The position numbers were made by a program, and so were the translations under genes. Source: Cruorifilaria tuberocauda (lineage: Eukaryota; Nematoda; Chromadorea; Rhabditida; Onchocercidae). From it: a stretch of 64,000 nt of DNA. Positions 1 to 13,800 of the stretch are shown here, one piece after another. Position 1 is the first letter of the stretch. Every line of letters starts with the position of its first letter. The notes under the pieces are model-generated. The model ran no database searches. It had not been told where the DNA came from and saw only the letters and a program-made list of their open reading frames with translations. The DNA lies in assembly GCA_013365365.1 (NCBI GenBank), contig JABVXU010000029.1:248001-312000 (forward strand). Reading direction: 5' to 3'.

Positions 1-808
1 TTATATGTTAACATACGCTTTAATGGGAAGAGAAAAAAATATTTTGACATAAAATTAAAAGTTAGTATGGAACAGAATGAATTGATTTATTCTAAAAATG
101 AAAAGGAATTGGATGAGAAATAGGAAATGGAATTGAATTGAAATGATGAAAAGAAAAAAAGAAATATGAATGAAAGGATATGAATGCAAGCAATTCAACA
201 TGCATTTTAATGATTTATCTCTAGTATAAATTTCAACATGAGTTATAAATTTTACTTATCGAAATAGATTAGTACAGTCTTTTTTTTGTTAAATAATGAA
301 TCATTCTATGATTTCCGATCATTTCATTTCAGGAAACGATCGATTATAAAGCGAAGAAATCAATCGATACAAGAAGGATAGAAGTGATAAGAAATTTCAT
401 TGTATGATAATAATGATGATTAAATGTATTTTAATCATTATTAAAATTTAAAACAAAGATTTCTTGCTTACAAAAGTGACAATGATAATAGCTGAAAGTA
501 TGAGGAAATCAATAGAAACAATAGAATTTCAATAGACTCTTTTGAAAACAATTGATTTTTAATTAATTAAAAGAATGCTAAATTTGTTTGTGAGATAACT
601 CAGATAATATAAATTCCATAATCAATTCTTTTTTCCTTTTTTTTTCAACAAGAATAATTAATCAAAAATTTTATTCTGTCCTTTCAAAGTTTTTTATCGA
701 TTTTCGAGCTAAATTAAATTGGCCAACTTATATTGAACAAAGAACCTATTTTTTCTTATTTTGCGTGTATACATTGTTATTACGAGAGTAATTAAAGGTA
801 AAATTTGA

Positions 809-1003
809 GAGGGAAGAGAGGAGAAAGAGATAGAGAGAGAGAGAGAGAGAGAGGAAAAAGCATGTAACAAATCAACAGAAAATGCCAGTAGTTCGACCTC
901 GCAGTAAGTAAAGGATGTGATCGAAGACGTAAGGCATGAAATTGGATCTGATGATAAGCCTAGAAAAGCTAAACTGAGGATTGGAAATATTGATGATCGA
1001 TAG
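809..1003 (+). pseudogene. Coding-like block with an in-frame TAA
   Basis: One reading frame runs from 809 to a TAG at 1001-1003, broken only by a TAA about two thirds of the way back, beside a GTAAGT string near 903. The first part is a Glu/Arg run made by the GA microsatellite, followed by a Ser/Thr-rich stretch. The second part, starting with the residues DVIEDVRHEIGSDDKPRK, has normal-looking codon use and higher GC than its surroundings. No family was recognised. It may be a decayed gene piece, two exons of an unseen gene, or chance. Confidence 0.2.
831..854. repeat. (GA)n microsatellite
   Basis: About twelve uninterrupted GA units, preceded by purine-rich imperfect repeats from 809. 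It forms part of the coding-like block at 809-1003. Confidence 0.9.
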
Positions 1004-2164
1004 AGAAAAGGCAGGCAGTTGCAAAAAAAAATGTCTCGTTTTTTATAAAATAAAAAATTAGAAAAAAAGAACTCTTTGTTTATGTCGGGAATGGAATGTT
1101 CTTTCCCTTTTCATTTCTGTTAATAAACAATTCTCAATTATTTTCTTACTTAATTTCATTCTCTTCCTTTGTTTTTTATTTCAATTTATTCAAATTTTTA
1201 TTTGAAATTAAAATGAAATTTTTTTAGAATTATTCGTAGAAGGAAGAATTATTGCAATCAAAAAAAGAAAAAAGAAAATTTTTGCGAATGCTTTTACCTA
1301 ACGTTTTCATTTCGTGTAACTGTAAGAGTTCTATAAAGTTATAATAATTTAATAACTTACTTAAACATTTGCAAGAGAAATCGGTTTTGTTGTTTAAGAC
1401 AGTAATCCTAAATTAATCAAACGAACCCTAATTAATAAAGAAACAAACAAATTTAAATGCATTCGATCCGTACAATTCATGATACTTGAAAAATTACTCA
1501 CGAATGTAAATCTACTTATTTGAGGGAATTGAAGAATTTTGATGAATTTGAAAATTTCGATGTCTGTTCAATTGTTCGTAAGAAATACTTTGACATTCCA
1601 TATTTCTTTCCATGCAAAAATCGTCGTCTTATCAATTTCATATTTTTATGATTCCGAGAATATTTCAAAATTTTGACCTTCGTTTTTTTTCTTTTTATTG
1701 AAAATACTTTGGAATTTAATACCTTTCCAACTTTTTTCGATTCTTTTTCTTGCAACAATACAAGTAATAAAAGAATATAATTAGAAATTTTATGGTTTCA
1801 TCGAATCAAATAACAACGATACAACGCTTTCTTATTGTAAATTTCAAATCAACTTGGAATATCTTATCACAAAACTGAAAGTTAATAACTTTACTTTCAA
1901 AATATCAAATTGCAAATTTAAGCAAACACTCTAAAATTTGTCGACAACTTATAACATTGAAATGAATGGATTATCAGTAAATGATTCTATTTTGTTTTTT
2001 GGAAAAGTTCATGAGTGTTAATGAATCGTATAGTTGTAATGATAAACTGCTAGATGATAAGGTACCTCAGTGATAATTGAAATAATAGTTTTGTATTATT
2101 TGATTTAATTAGTACTGATAAATTAACCGTGCACATACAGTAATTAATAATGTTATCAATAATA

Positions 2165-2188
2165 TCTCTCTCTCTCTCTCTCTCTCTC
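2165..2188. repeat. (TC)n microsatellite
   Basis: Twelve uninterrupted TC units in AT-rich intergenic DNA. Apparent Glu/Arg-rich ORFs on the minus strand here are an artefact of this repeat. Confidence 0.9.
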
Positions 2189-2875
2189 CTTCTCTCTTAA
2201 TAAACATATATAAAAAATGAAAAGAAATTTCTAGTGCAATCTTCATTTCAAAAATAATTACAAATTGTTGTTTCATAGTTTTACAGTACGTTTGCATAAA
2301 TGAATAAATGACGTAAGCGTAATTCTTCCCTTTACTTTTTTCTTTCTGGAATTTTCATCTTGCAAAGGCATGCACTTTGGCTTGAATGAATTTTTGTTTT
2401 GCTTTTTTTCATTGTTTATTTTTTGTCATTCCAAAAAATAATTAAAAGAGTGGAAAATTCGAGTTGGAAAAGAATCGGAAAAAACGAAAGCTAACAGAAC
2501 TTTGTGATAAACAGACAGACAACAAGAAAAGGAAAAAGTTCAAAAACTTTTTTTTTACTTCAAATCGTTGATTACTCATTTTATGACTTTGAAATACAGT
2601 TAAATTTGGCAGTTTACTTTGCTTTTTTGTTTGTTCTTCGCTTCGAACAAAGATCGAATTACTCAATTTATCGGAAATGAATTAATCGAGAATTGCTTTA
2701 CAAGTAATACTTTATTAAAAATTTTTAAAATCATTTTGTTACATGTACGAATAAATGAATGCTTGAAAAAAATTGGAAAATTTTGGAATTATCGGATATT
2801 TTTAATGGTGCCAATGATTCAATGAAATTTGGAAGATATAAAGTTATAATGAAAAAATTGCATGATTATGAAGAA

Positions 2876-2942
2876 GGAAATCGTAATTATTATCATTATT
2901 TATATTGTATGAAGGAGGAAATCGTAATTATTATCATTATTT
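2876..2942. repeat. Short tandem duplication, period about 41 bp
   Basis: A block starting GGAAATCGTAATTATTATCA occurs at 2876 and again at 2917, with near-identical sequence for about 26 bases. It looks like a local slippage or duplication event in non-coding DNA. Confidence 0.75.
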
Positions 2943-5900
2943 TTTATTTTATGAGATATCTGACCTCAGGAAGACTCTCGAGTGAATAATGAATAGCGGA
3001 GAGATATTCTCCGAGAAAACATTTAGTGAGATGAATGATTTATTTCAACGATCATTTCCAGATGTCCGACTGAATCTGTTACGGAAAAATCTTTTATTAC
3101 TGCCATTAAAGTAATTACCATCGCTCTTTTCTTTTATCTTCCCTTTCATTTTTTATTGAAATCATTAAATTAAACTAATTACTTCATTAACAGCTTCATC
3201 CATCAATATTTAAATTATGTTACCTTAGAATATAAACGAAATAATGTATCAAAAGAGAATAGAGTACCTTTATTTCTCAAACATCTCTAATATGTATCTT
3301 TTTTAAGAGGCGTAATCCATTTCATGCTAAACGTACGTGAGAACTGCGTTAGGAAAAGATGAATGCAAATAAGCTATCACTTGATAGATGTAAGCTTCTC
3401 TCGAACATAATATTTTTGGGGAGTTGATCGGATCCAGAAAAAAATAAAGGAAAGATTTCAGTGAGAAATCATTGATTTGCTATATTTGCTGTAAATAAAT
3501 TTTGTTCATTTCTAAACAAAATATAACCAACGATTATAAATTATTTAATTTTACCAAACATACTTAAATATTTTTCCCACCTCAAAGTCATATCCATTTT
3601 TATCAAGAAAAATCGATAAGATAAATTTTCAAATGTTTATTTGTTATGATGTTTACATGTAATAGCTTTCAAGTTATAGTAGTTATAAAATAGAATTTGA
3701 AAATATTGAAAAAAATAAAAAATTTCGCAAAAAATCAATTAAATAAACAAATAAATAGAAATATAGGCAACATATTTTACTTTAAGTAAATATAAATTCT
3801 AGATATAAGATTCTTCTTAGTAATAAGAATGATATGAGTAATATTTATTATCCATAATAGTAATCATTAGAATGGAAAGAGATAAATTTCATAGCAAATG
3901 AATGTTTATGATTATTTTCGTAAGAGCAGCGGGGAAAAATAATTGATAGTTATAATATTACGAACTTACGCGCAATTTAAGTGAAAGATCCACAATCTTT
4001 ATGATCCAAACCGCATATATACGTAATAAGTGTATGAGTGATACCAAAATGGAATCAGAAAATGGCAAAAACCAGGATAATCTGAAATATTTTTATATTT
4101 CCGAACTTTGCGGCGCAGGTTTTCCGGTTGAAAAAGCAAGAATTATTGAAGGAATGATTCATGATTAGCCACCTGTTCTTTGGAAAAAGTTCTTAAAACC
4201 CTTGCTATTTTTTTCTTTTTTCTACAAACTTTCCAGCTTATCCAATTAGAATAATAAAAAATTTTTTTTCCTCAATATTTGCAAATGTAACACATGCAAA
4301 CCTTGAACACTTCAATAACAGGGCAAGCTGATTAATCAGATATCAGATGAATCAGAGTGATAAGTGTACTGAAAGTATTTATTCGAATTGGAATGACAAA
4401 AATTGTACTTCAAGATTGTTTTATTTCTCGAGATTTCCTGAAGAATAGAAGAAAAGAAAAAAGCAATTCAAATGATGGCATTTCTTCGTTATCGAATGAA
4501 ATTTGTTTCCTTTCAAATTATTCAAGGAAAATGAGCAGAGATGGATAATAAATTGTGGCATAATTTAAATTGTGTTAAAATGGTTAGAGTAAAAACAATT
4601 TTAAAAATATGCGAAAGTTCAGATCGATCAGTGGAAAAAGAAGCGGAAAGCAGAAATATGTTAAAATGAATAATTCATAGAAAAGGGCAATTTAGAAATG
4701 TTGAATATACTTTAAAAAAATTAGACAGATCGATCGAAAATGATTCATTGTACTTTAGTCAGGCTATTTGAATATTTAATTATTTGTCAATTTTTTTTCG
4801 CTTTTGCTTATTTGCTTTTCAAATTTAAAATTCTTTTTTCTATCAAATCCGTTGGCAAGTTTTTTGATATTTTTCAAAATATGAAAGTAAACTAACGGGG
4901 AAAGTAAGCTGAGCTATCAATTAATGGTCGGTTTATTTTATTTTATTGCACTAACTTTGGGTTCGCTGTAAGCAAATGATTATCGGAGAGGAGGAATGAG
5001 ATAAAACTTGAGTGAAACAGAAAAAGCTTTGAAATTCTTTTAGCCTAAAATTTCTGCAAGAAACTTTGTGATAGAAAAAAGCAGAAGAAATGTTGAGATG
5101 CTTCCTATCTTTTTTATTTCTATTCTTTCTTTTCAAATGAATATTTCGCCCGAAGCGAATTGTGAAGTTCCAATTTTTTCTCCGAAAAACATTGATCAGC
5201 GAGAAAGTTAACCGAACATTTCGCAACAAAGGAAATAAACGGAGAAAGTAAAGTTTATTGTTAACAATATCGCCAAAATCGTCCTACATGAAACGGTTGA
5301 TGATGACTAGTCATTGAAATATATAAAAGTAAATAGATCGTATATTTCGGTTTACCGATATTGAAATACTGCAGTTAATTAATTAATGCTAGTCTCATTA
5401 AACCACCATCTACAATTGTAGTACTGTTATTGATCAAAAGATAATTTAATAATATCCAGAACCATTTAATCTTAGTTATATAGAAAGATGACAGCAGGGA
5501 TAATGATCATGATAAAGAATAAAATGAGGATATCATTGAATGATTATCAACTTCATGTCATTATAATGTTTGATAAAAATTGAAATTGCGAACGATTAAA
5601 ACAGAAAAAAATATCATTCGTTAAATAAATACAATTTTATTTCTATTTTATCGTTCGAAATTTCTGTCAATTTTTATCAGATCAAGTATGGAATATGATA
5701 ATGATATGTACTTTGTTCCACTAAACATCAATTATTCGATGTGATATCATTGAGATAATAATGAATTAATAGAGCTTTTTTTCACTGGAAATAATAGAAA
5801 CAGGACATTTTGTTTTATGGGACAAAAAACTTTTTCAAATGAAAAGCAAATTTTTTTTCTAAATTAAACACAGATTGGAGCAGAAAATGGAACAATAACA

Positions 5901-8524
5901 ATTGCAATAATTAGGATTATTGTAACAAATAATTTGAAATTTTTGATTTAAATTTCAATGAATCAGATAGAATTCTGAAATTTCTGAAATCAAAAGGCAA
6001 GAATATCCAAATCGGAAGACCATAATCGGATGGAATAATGGGGTTGATAGATGTAATTACGAGTGCCAGAAATTTTATATACAAATGATTGATTCTGAAA
6101 AACGGAATGGATAAAAACTTTTGCGATCAGAAAAAAAGATAAATCAAAGGTTTTGAAATGGATATTATTTATTTTAGATTTTTATTTAAGGATTACTATT
6201 AAATTTCATGAAATAGAAAGAACTGTATTATTTTGAATTTTCAAATACAGTAAACAGATGGAAAGACTGAAAGTAGTTGGGATGATTTATTATTTTCAGA
6301 AATTTACGCAAACATCATTTCTCCTTCAACACTTCATTTGGCATATTAAGCAGAATTCGAATTTCGTACTGATAGAAATCTTTTCGAAGGACAAACTTTT
6401 TGATTTTATATTCAATTCATAAATATTGAATTAGAAAAATTGTTTGACTTGAAGAAAATGTCAGCTGCAATTAAAACTTGTTTACAGAAAGCTTTTAGTA
6501 GAAAAAAAGGACAGAAGGAATAAAGAGATGCCCTTTATTAATTTTGAAAACGAACTTCATTAATTAGTTTTAGACTGAAATTTAAGATTGAAACTTCACT
6601 TTCGTCCTTGTTTACTAATTTTTAACGATAAATTTACAGTAGCTGTTTTTTTACAATTGTTTGTGTTACATTCATTAATAAAAAAAAATCCACAATTTTC
6701 ACTTAAAAAAAAGATAAAACTTTTTATTGAATTAACAATAAATGAAAATAAACCAATCAATGCATGAGCCAATCAAACCAATCAATTGATTATTTGATAA
6801 GCAGTAATTGAAAAGATTTCTTTAATTCATTATTGAAAGCTAAAAAGTAAACAGACTAAATACACTGAAAATATCAAAAGAATGATTTCGAGAAACTTCC
6901 GAGAGGAAGCGAAAGTCTGTAATATTTTGCATAACTTTCATTCTTTCATTCTGCTGAATTCGAATTCTACCAAAATACAACTTCCTACCGTATTTGCTAA
7001 CTTTTTGCAAAGCTTGTTGTAATGAATCAGTTAGCATAAGTGATAGAATAGAAGAAAAAAAGATTTTTGCAAATAAATAATTCAAAAGAATGGTAAAAAA
7101 ATGAACGAAAATTTCTCAATCCTTTTTTTCTTTCATCAATTTTTCTAATTTTTTAGTGATAAAGTAGAAAAATAATTATTTTGTTGAAATTTATAAATAA
7201 CGAAAGCACTTTTGTGCTCCACTAGTAAAAAAAGTTTCCACAAAATTTTTTTTTACTCCGTTTCTTTTGACTAAAGAAGAAATGTTTTTTCTTTCTTCCT
7301 TCTCAAATAATAATAAAAAATTAATTGTAAAAGTTAGATTAAATCGTCATAATTATTGTAATTATTGATTCTATCATTCGTGGTAATCATGATTTGATTT
7401 CCGATATTTCTTCTTGTTTTCCAGGATTGAACTTTATTTTTTCTTTTAAACACTCAATTTACTCTTATTGGCTCTCATAATTTGTAAACGAATATCTCAG
7501 CAGAGCGGAATGAAATCAAAATTTTTATAAATTTTACAAAAAAGACCAAAATTTGTTTTCGTGAAAAGACTGCAAAAAAAACGATTTTATTTACATTCAG
7601 AAAAAATGAAATAGGAAAAAGGAATAGCAAATAGAGAAAATTAATTTACTGAATTAATTAACTAAGATCATTGAATCCTAGTAAAAATCAATACAAATGC
7701 ATTTCTTTTATATAGTTGAAACCATTTCATATAAGAAATTTATTGCAAGTATATTTTAATTTCGTTATAATAGATTAAATAATTATAATAATTATATTAT
7801 GAGACGCGGCAGTTACGTAATCTTTATTAACCTGAAAATGGAAAAAAAATAGATGAAATTAAAATTTCCAATCATGCTTCTAAGTGGATATGTCCATTTC
7901 TCGATAATTAAATTTATCATGCACAATCATCGATAACAGTTATTTCTTTTTCATAGAAAATATCGTTCTTCTTAAAATTTGAATATTCAAATATTCAAAT
8001 GACTAATGCCGACAAAAGTTTCTGGCAGCTAATCATAAATACATTGAAGATAATAAATTTCTGTGGAAATTTTTTTCATATACATAAATTAATGATAATA
8101 AAGAATGCTAAACATGCAGTAAGTCAGCGACTATGCCTATAGCAATATGGTGATAGTGGAAAATTGATATGATAATGATAATCAGCAGGTATTTGACTTG
8201 ATAGATATCAGGAAAATATATAGATGAAATTCCATATGGTAGTTAGTATTGGAAAAGGTCTGATTGATGTGAAATGTTCAACATAATATTAGCTGTTTGA
8301 TAAGCTAACAATGATAAAGTGATGAAAACCACTGATTTCCATTTCATCTCTGTATGCCAAAAACCTCGTCAAATTCCCGAGAAATAATCCTGATCGATGG
8401 ATCAGTGAAGTGGAAGGATGGAAAAAGCGATATGAATGCACACATGTATTGTTAAAGTATTAAAAAAAAAAATGATATCATTATTCACAAGCACAGATAC
8501 TATTAAACTTCCCTTTTCTCTCCA

Positions 8525-8527
<3 letters not shown>

Positions 8528-8557
<30 letters not shown>
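8528..8557. repeat. (TC)n microsatellite
   Basis: Fifteen uninterrupted TC units, the longest dinucleotide run in the window. It makes a spurious Leu/Ser ORF at 8436-8621. Confidence 0.92.
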
Positions 8558-8563
<6 letters not shown>

Positions 8564-9856
8564 CAAATTCTATTACAATGCATTATCATTATTATTTGCA
8601 AATAATATTATATTAGAGTAATATAACAAATGAAATAATGATGTGATTGAAATGAATGATTAAATAATATTTTCTGAGTATGTCTGATTATTACTTAACA
8701 ATCATTAACATTTTTAAATGGTAAAAAGTAAAAAATTTTTCTTTCCTTACTATTTTTTTTATTTTAAGCAATTTCTGTTTTCATTTGCATAAATACTACG
8801 TCAACATTTATGCAGCTATTATCATTTAATTATTATTTAATTTCTTATTGTGTAAATTTTGCATGACTGAAAATTGAAACGGTTATTAGTTTCCATTCCA
8901 GTTTAATTCAATTGATCTCTCATAACACACAATATCTGCTAATTTATTTTAATTATAGATATCGATTTACTTAACATTCATCGATATACCAGTCGTAACG
9001 ACAAATAATAAATAGATAAAAAGAATTAACGAAAATTGAAATTATACTTCTCATCAGAGAATAATCACTGAAGAGATAAATCGATGGGTTGTATATTTAA
9101 TATAATGAAACAAATATTATCAAACAATTCAAAGATAATTGGCTTAAAAAATTAAATCGAATGAAATTAATCAAATTTCCAACTGAATTTGTCCTTTTCC
9201 CGTTTTCTTCTTTTCAAACTTTTACAATAAAGACAGTTTTCAATATGTTTTTCAATATAATGAATAGACTTTTTTTATAATTTTTTTAAAGAATAAATGC
9301 AAATTTGACAATGAATATTAGTTCATAATAAATCATGATTACTTCATAATAAATCCTGATTTATTTTCTTGCCGAACTCAGCACATTTTTCATCCTCTTG
9401 CTCTTTTTAGATAATAATTTTCAGCTTGAATTTTTTTAATTTTGAACCATAAAGGCGGATGAAACTTTACTAACATTAGAAAGATTGAATAAATAAAGAA
9501 AAAATCCGAACGATATTGGTGATTGCCGTGTAATGCTTTTACTTCGCCATATTATCAGGTTGAAGTTCGTCAAATTAAAATTAACTTAAAATTAATTGTT
9601 AACAATATTTAATCAATGGATGAAGTATGAGACAAAATTATTGATGAACATTTCTCTGAACAAAGTTGATTGATGTCTTAACGTATCTGTTCTTAAGTGT
9701 ACTCTTAATGTTTTAGCAAAAAAAGTATACAAATTGCTAAAATATTATAGCAACATAAGAATAAATTTAACATCAATATCAGAAATATCAGAAATGTATA
9801 ATTGAATAATTAATATTAATACTTTAAAAAGATCTGAGCTTAGAATAACATCAATG

Positions 9857-9924
9857 ATATTAATTAATTATCATTTATTAAATTTCGGTAATATTAATTA
9901 ATTGTAATTTATTAAATTTAAAAT
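9857..9924. repeat. Imperfect tandem duplication, period 34 bp
   Basis: A unit beginning ATATTAATTAATT starts at 9857 and again at 9891, with only a few differences over about 29 bases. No coding content. Confidence 0.7.
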
Positions 9925-10546
9925 TAACCAATCGAATATTTCTCTTTTTTCTTGAAAGTTTGCATAATGATATAACTTCTGCATTCCAATATTTTACATT
10001 TTTGAAGGCATGCAAACAAAATATGTAAATGTTTCAAACTGCCAATCGTTTATTCCTTTATTTGAAAGAAAAAAATATGCTAAGATTAATAAAATATGAC
10101 AAATTTAAATTAAATAAATGAACAATATATATCAATTTGCAAAGCTTAGTTTATTTATTTTTTGATTACACCTTCCATGATTCTTATTGCTTTCATGATA
10201 TTAATTAATGACTGCATCGATCATAATGAGCACGCACACAATACACATGTAGAAGTATTCACATGTACCTGATAGGTTGTTTGTGAAAACAAAATCGAGA
10301 AACATCATCAGTGTAGGGGTTTTGGAAATCCCAAAACTCGAAATTTAAATTGAAAAGATATTTTAGACTTGGGAGAAAAAATAAGTACAAGGGCTTTCTA
10401 CAAAATTTGCTATGAATCTTTATTTAATGTGGAAAAGAGTAGCAATGACAGATGTGAAGTTTATTATGAAAATTAAAAAGATTAGATCAGCCGACTTCTG
10501 GGATGAAGCTTCAGTGACTTCATAACTTTTAATTAAACGATACTAG

Positions 10547-10650
10547 GACTATACGAACAATATCGACCAGTTAACTTTAACGACATGATCGATAAGATGG
10601 CTCAAGAATGCAATTTTATCAATTACGGAAGTGAGCCGGATCATACCTGA
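10547..10650 (+). pseudogene. Orphan coding-like segment upstream of the zinc-finger gene
   Basis: A splice-acceptor-like TACTAG at 10541-10546 is followed by a frame that translates to a normal-looking peptide beginning LYEQYRPVNFNDMIDKMAQE and ends at TGA 10648-10650. GC content is higher than in the flanks. No upstream partner exon was found and I do not recognise the family. It may be the last exon of an unseen gene or a gene relic. Confidence 0.25.
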
Positions 10651-10809
10651 GCTATTCAATAAAAAAATTATCACTACCGTAATGTTTTTCATAATGACTC
10701 AACGTTATAGTATTAGAAGGTTTGTTAATGGTAGCATAAATTTGGTTTGACAGTTTTGCGACTCTAACCTTTAATTTTGCTTGCTACGTATATGGGAAGT
10801 GCTCGTTAA

Positions 10810-13800
10810 ATGGACGAGGGATCAAGTAATAATCGTGCCACGGAGACCGTCATCAAATCGGTCTCGGGCATAACGGCAGCTTCGGTCGAGGTATAGAAAT
10901 TCCGAAAAAATTGGAATGATCAATCGGGATTTTCTGCCGAAAATTTAACAGCAACAACATAATTCCTTCTCTCCCTTTTTTTTCTTTTTTCTATTTGTTA
11001 ATCAAACTGTCGCGTTAAAAAATGGGATATTTGTTTTCTCTTTTTTCTAAGTTTTGAATTTTAATCTTCCGGATTTAAACAAAAACTTGCTTTCGTATTA
11101 TTAACGTTCTTTCAGGATGGCAGTAACAGCTCTGAACAAGCGGAAACAGTGCGCGAACGCTTGCAGGCTTGCGAAATTGCATCAGTGGATGTTAGTGATA
11201 TGGTATGGGAAGCAAATAATAGTGAAGAAAAAACGTTCCACGAATTACAACCAGTCAACGAAAAAGAATGCGAATTCTTAATTCCGAGCACTTCTAGAAA
11301 AAGTAAAAGTTTGAAATAGTTTCTCAAAGCAAGAAAAAGAAAATGCTAAATTAGTAAATCATACGGGTTTGAGATTTATATTGTTATAAATATATGCACA
11401 AGAATAATGTAAACTGGAAAATGGTTCCTTTTTATTATTTCTGTATAAACTTCGTACTAAAAGTGAGAAGATGAAAATATGTTAATTAAAAAATTATACA
11501 CTTTATAACTGTGTAATTTCTCTAAGAAGCAGATAATAAGCAGGAAGATCATACATATGAGTATTGAAAGACTTCTTATAGGGATAAAATTGCCAAATTT
11601 TTTCGATTCTTTTCTGGGATAAAACTTTTTGTTGCTTATGGGAAGTTTTAAATTTGGAAATTCCGAAGGGTTTGTATTTTGGATGTATGAGTTACGGAGT
11701 TTATCTTTATATCTTATTTTTAGTGTTAAAGCGAACTCAGGATACTACAGAAGAACGAAAAAATGAACATAAACGGTGGCGTACAGCAATCGATGGATAT
11801 GCGCAATATTCAGAATGGATTTCTAAAGTTAATGAAAGAGTGGAAGATATGCCCGATTTTGATAGTACTGGAAGCATTACCACTACTGAAGCTACAGATG
11901 ATCCAGAGGCGGAATATTTCACGGCAGTAGATTCAATGAGAGATGTTATTGATCAGGTATATAGAACCCTGTTATAATAATGATATTTGTTTATCACTGA
12001 CATTTTTAGTCAGTGAAAAGTAGAAATTTCTAAAATCATTTATGTATAAAAATTTAAGGAATGATTCAAGAAGGAACTGATTAATTAGTTGACAATGATT
12101 GCGAAAAATTTCAGAAAGCAGCTATAATTATAGATTTTTGTGTTGTGTTCTTGGGTATTAAGAGATTTAATGATGCAAAAACATTTCAAAATTTATTTCA
12201 AGTTAACTGCAATAACCCTTAGAATGCAAGATAATTTCACATTTTTTGATTGAAAGTTTAGTTTTAGATTCAAAGAGCTAGAGCAGCGCAATCAGAAGAA
12301 ACAGCCGAAAGTGATGCGAAATTGGATGAAATCTTGAAATATTGCGAGGAACATACGAAACGAATTAGTTCATTTGATGGCAAAATTGCTCAGGTCAAAT
12401 ATTACTTGTTATAATGGTTGATTTTTAACATCTTATTTTATGTTAGAAGGATGCTTAGTTTTCAATGATAATTAATTATTGTTTAATGTTTGTTTCTTTA
12501 CGGTAATTAATCTTTATTTATTATTGAGTTTTTAGGATTATCAAATGTTTGTATGCTTTGCTTGCGGTCGGGTTTTTGATGATGAGATCACAATGCGAAA
12601 TCATGTTAATGAAATTCATCTTTCTAATAAGGTTCATCTTTTCTCTTTCTTTTTATAAGTAGTTGGTATCTCCATAAATGAATAGAAGAAATTGGAAAGA
12701 CAATTTCTGGTTGGCATATTATTGATCATAACAAGGAATCCGGAAACAAGTTGACTATCCTTATTTGGGAAAGATTTTTTTATTCTAGGATTATATTTTC
12801 AAATGTCGCCATTGCTACAGACGTTTCAAATTGAAACATCATTTGCAACGCCATGAACGTACACACGATCTATCACTTGTGCATACTTGTAATCGGTGCT
12901 CTTCTTCATTTCGGTTAGTTTTTTAAGGGTTTTACCATGAATACCCAAAAGCTATTCTTGAAGTAAAAAGTGATTCATATTGCAGTTGAAAGATTCTTGA
13001 ATGATGCATTTTTTATCAGCAAAAAAACTTTCTCTGGTAGTCAGCTTATCGTGTTGTGTCATATTGATGAGATTGTGTATTAGATATCTGAGCGGAGAGT
13101 GTTTTTGCTGCTGGAATGATAATGTATATTTGAATCATAAAATTTGGTTTCTTCACTTGGAAGCTGATAATCATTTGAAAATTTAGAATTAGTCAAGAGA
13201 ATGAATTTCAGGAACTTCGAATCGTTAGTTGCGCACAGAAGTAGAGTTCATGGGATCGATGAGAACGGTGAAAAAATTGTAAATTTAAAATATAATTGTA
13301 ATAGATGCAAGCAGAAGTTTGGTACTTTTATCGAATTAAATGTTAGTTTTATGTTAATCGAATCACATCCGTTCGAGCATTTCATTTAATTATTTTTTGC
13401 TTCAGACTGAAAAGTGAGTGGAATTATCGTTTCTTCTTTGAAATGAAAATAATGGTTTTTCACATGTACAATTCTTGAAATCGATAAGAGTGTATTAGTC
13501 TGAGAGCTGGGTGTCGGATTTACGTTGTTCACAATTGAGTCATTTTAGAGGCACAAATATTTTTGTTTGAACGAATCTCGCAATAAACAGCAGAAAAAAA
13601 TCAGTGGTACTTCTCCTTCTTCATCTACAAATTCAATATTTTCTCTCTCTTCAAGACCTAAAGTTGGTATGTGATTGTCTCATTTAAATAATTTGTTCAC
13701 TGATCATATATGTTTATTTCTGTTTTGTGTTCTCATTATCATTTCTATTTTGTCTATTGCTGTGTGAACATTTCTAGATAAGACATGTAAAATATGTAAT

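Larger units (their letters stand above)
1..10809. other. Gene-poor AT-rich intergenic region
   Basis: No convincing gene was found on either strand across 10.8 kb. The open frames present (for example 4951-5229 and 6840-7085 on the minus strand) have low-complexity Lys/Asn/Phe/Ser composition and no family motif. Contents worth noting are GA/TC microsatellites, two short tandem duplications and two short coding-like blocks (809-1003 and 10547-10650), listed separately. The last few hundred bases before 10810 presumably hold the promoter of the zinc-finger gene. An exon of an upstream gene reaching in from outside the window cannot be excluded. Confidence 0.6.
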
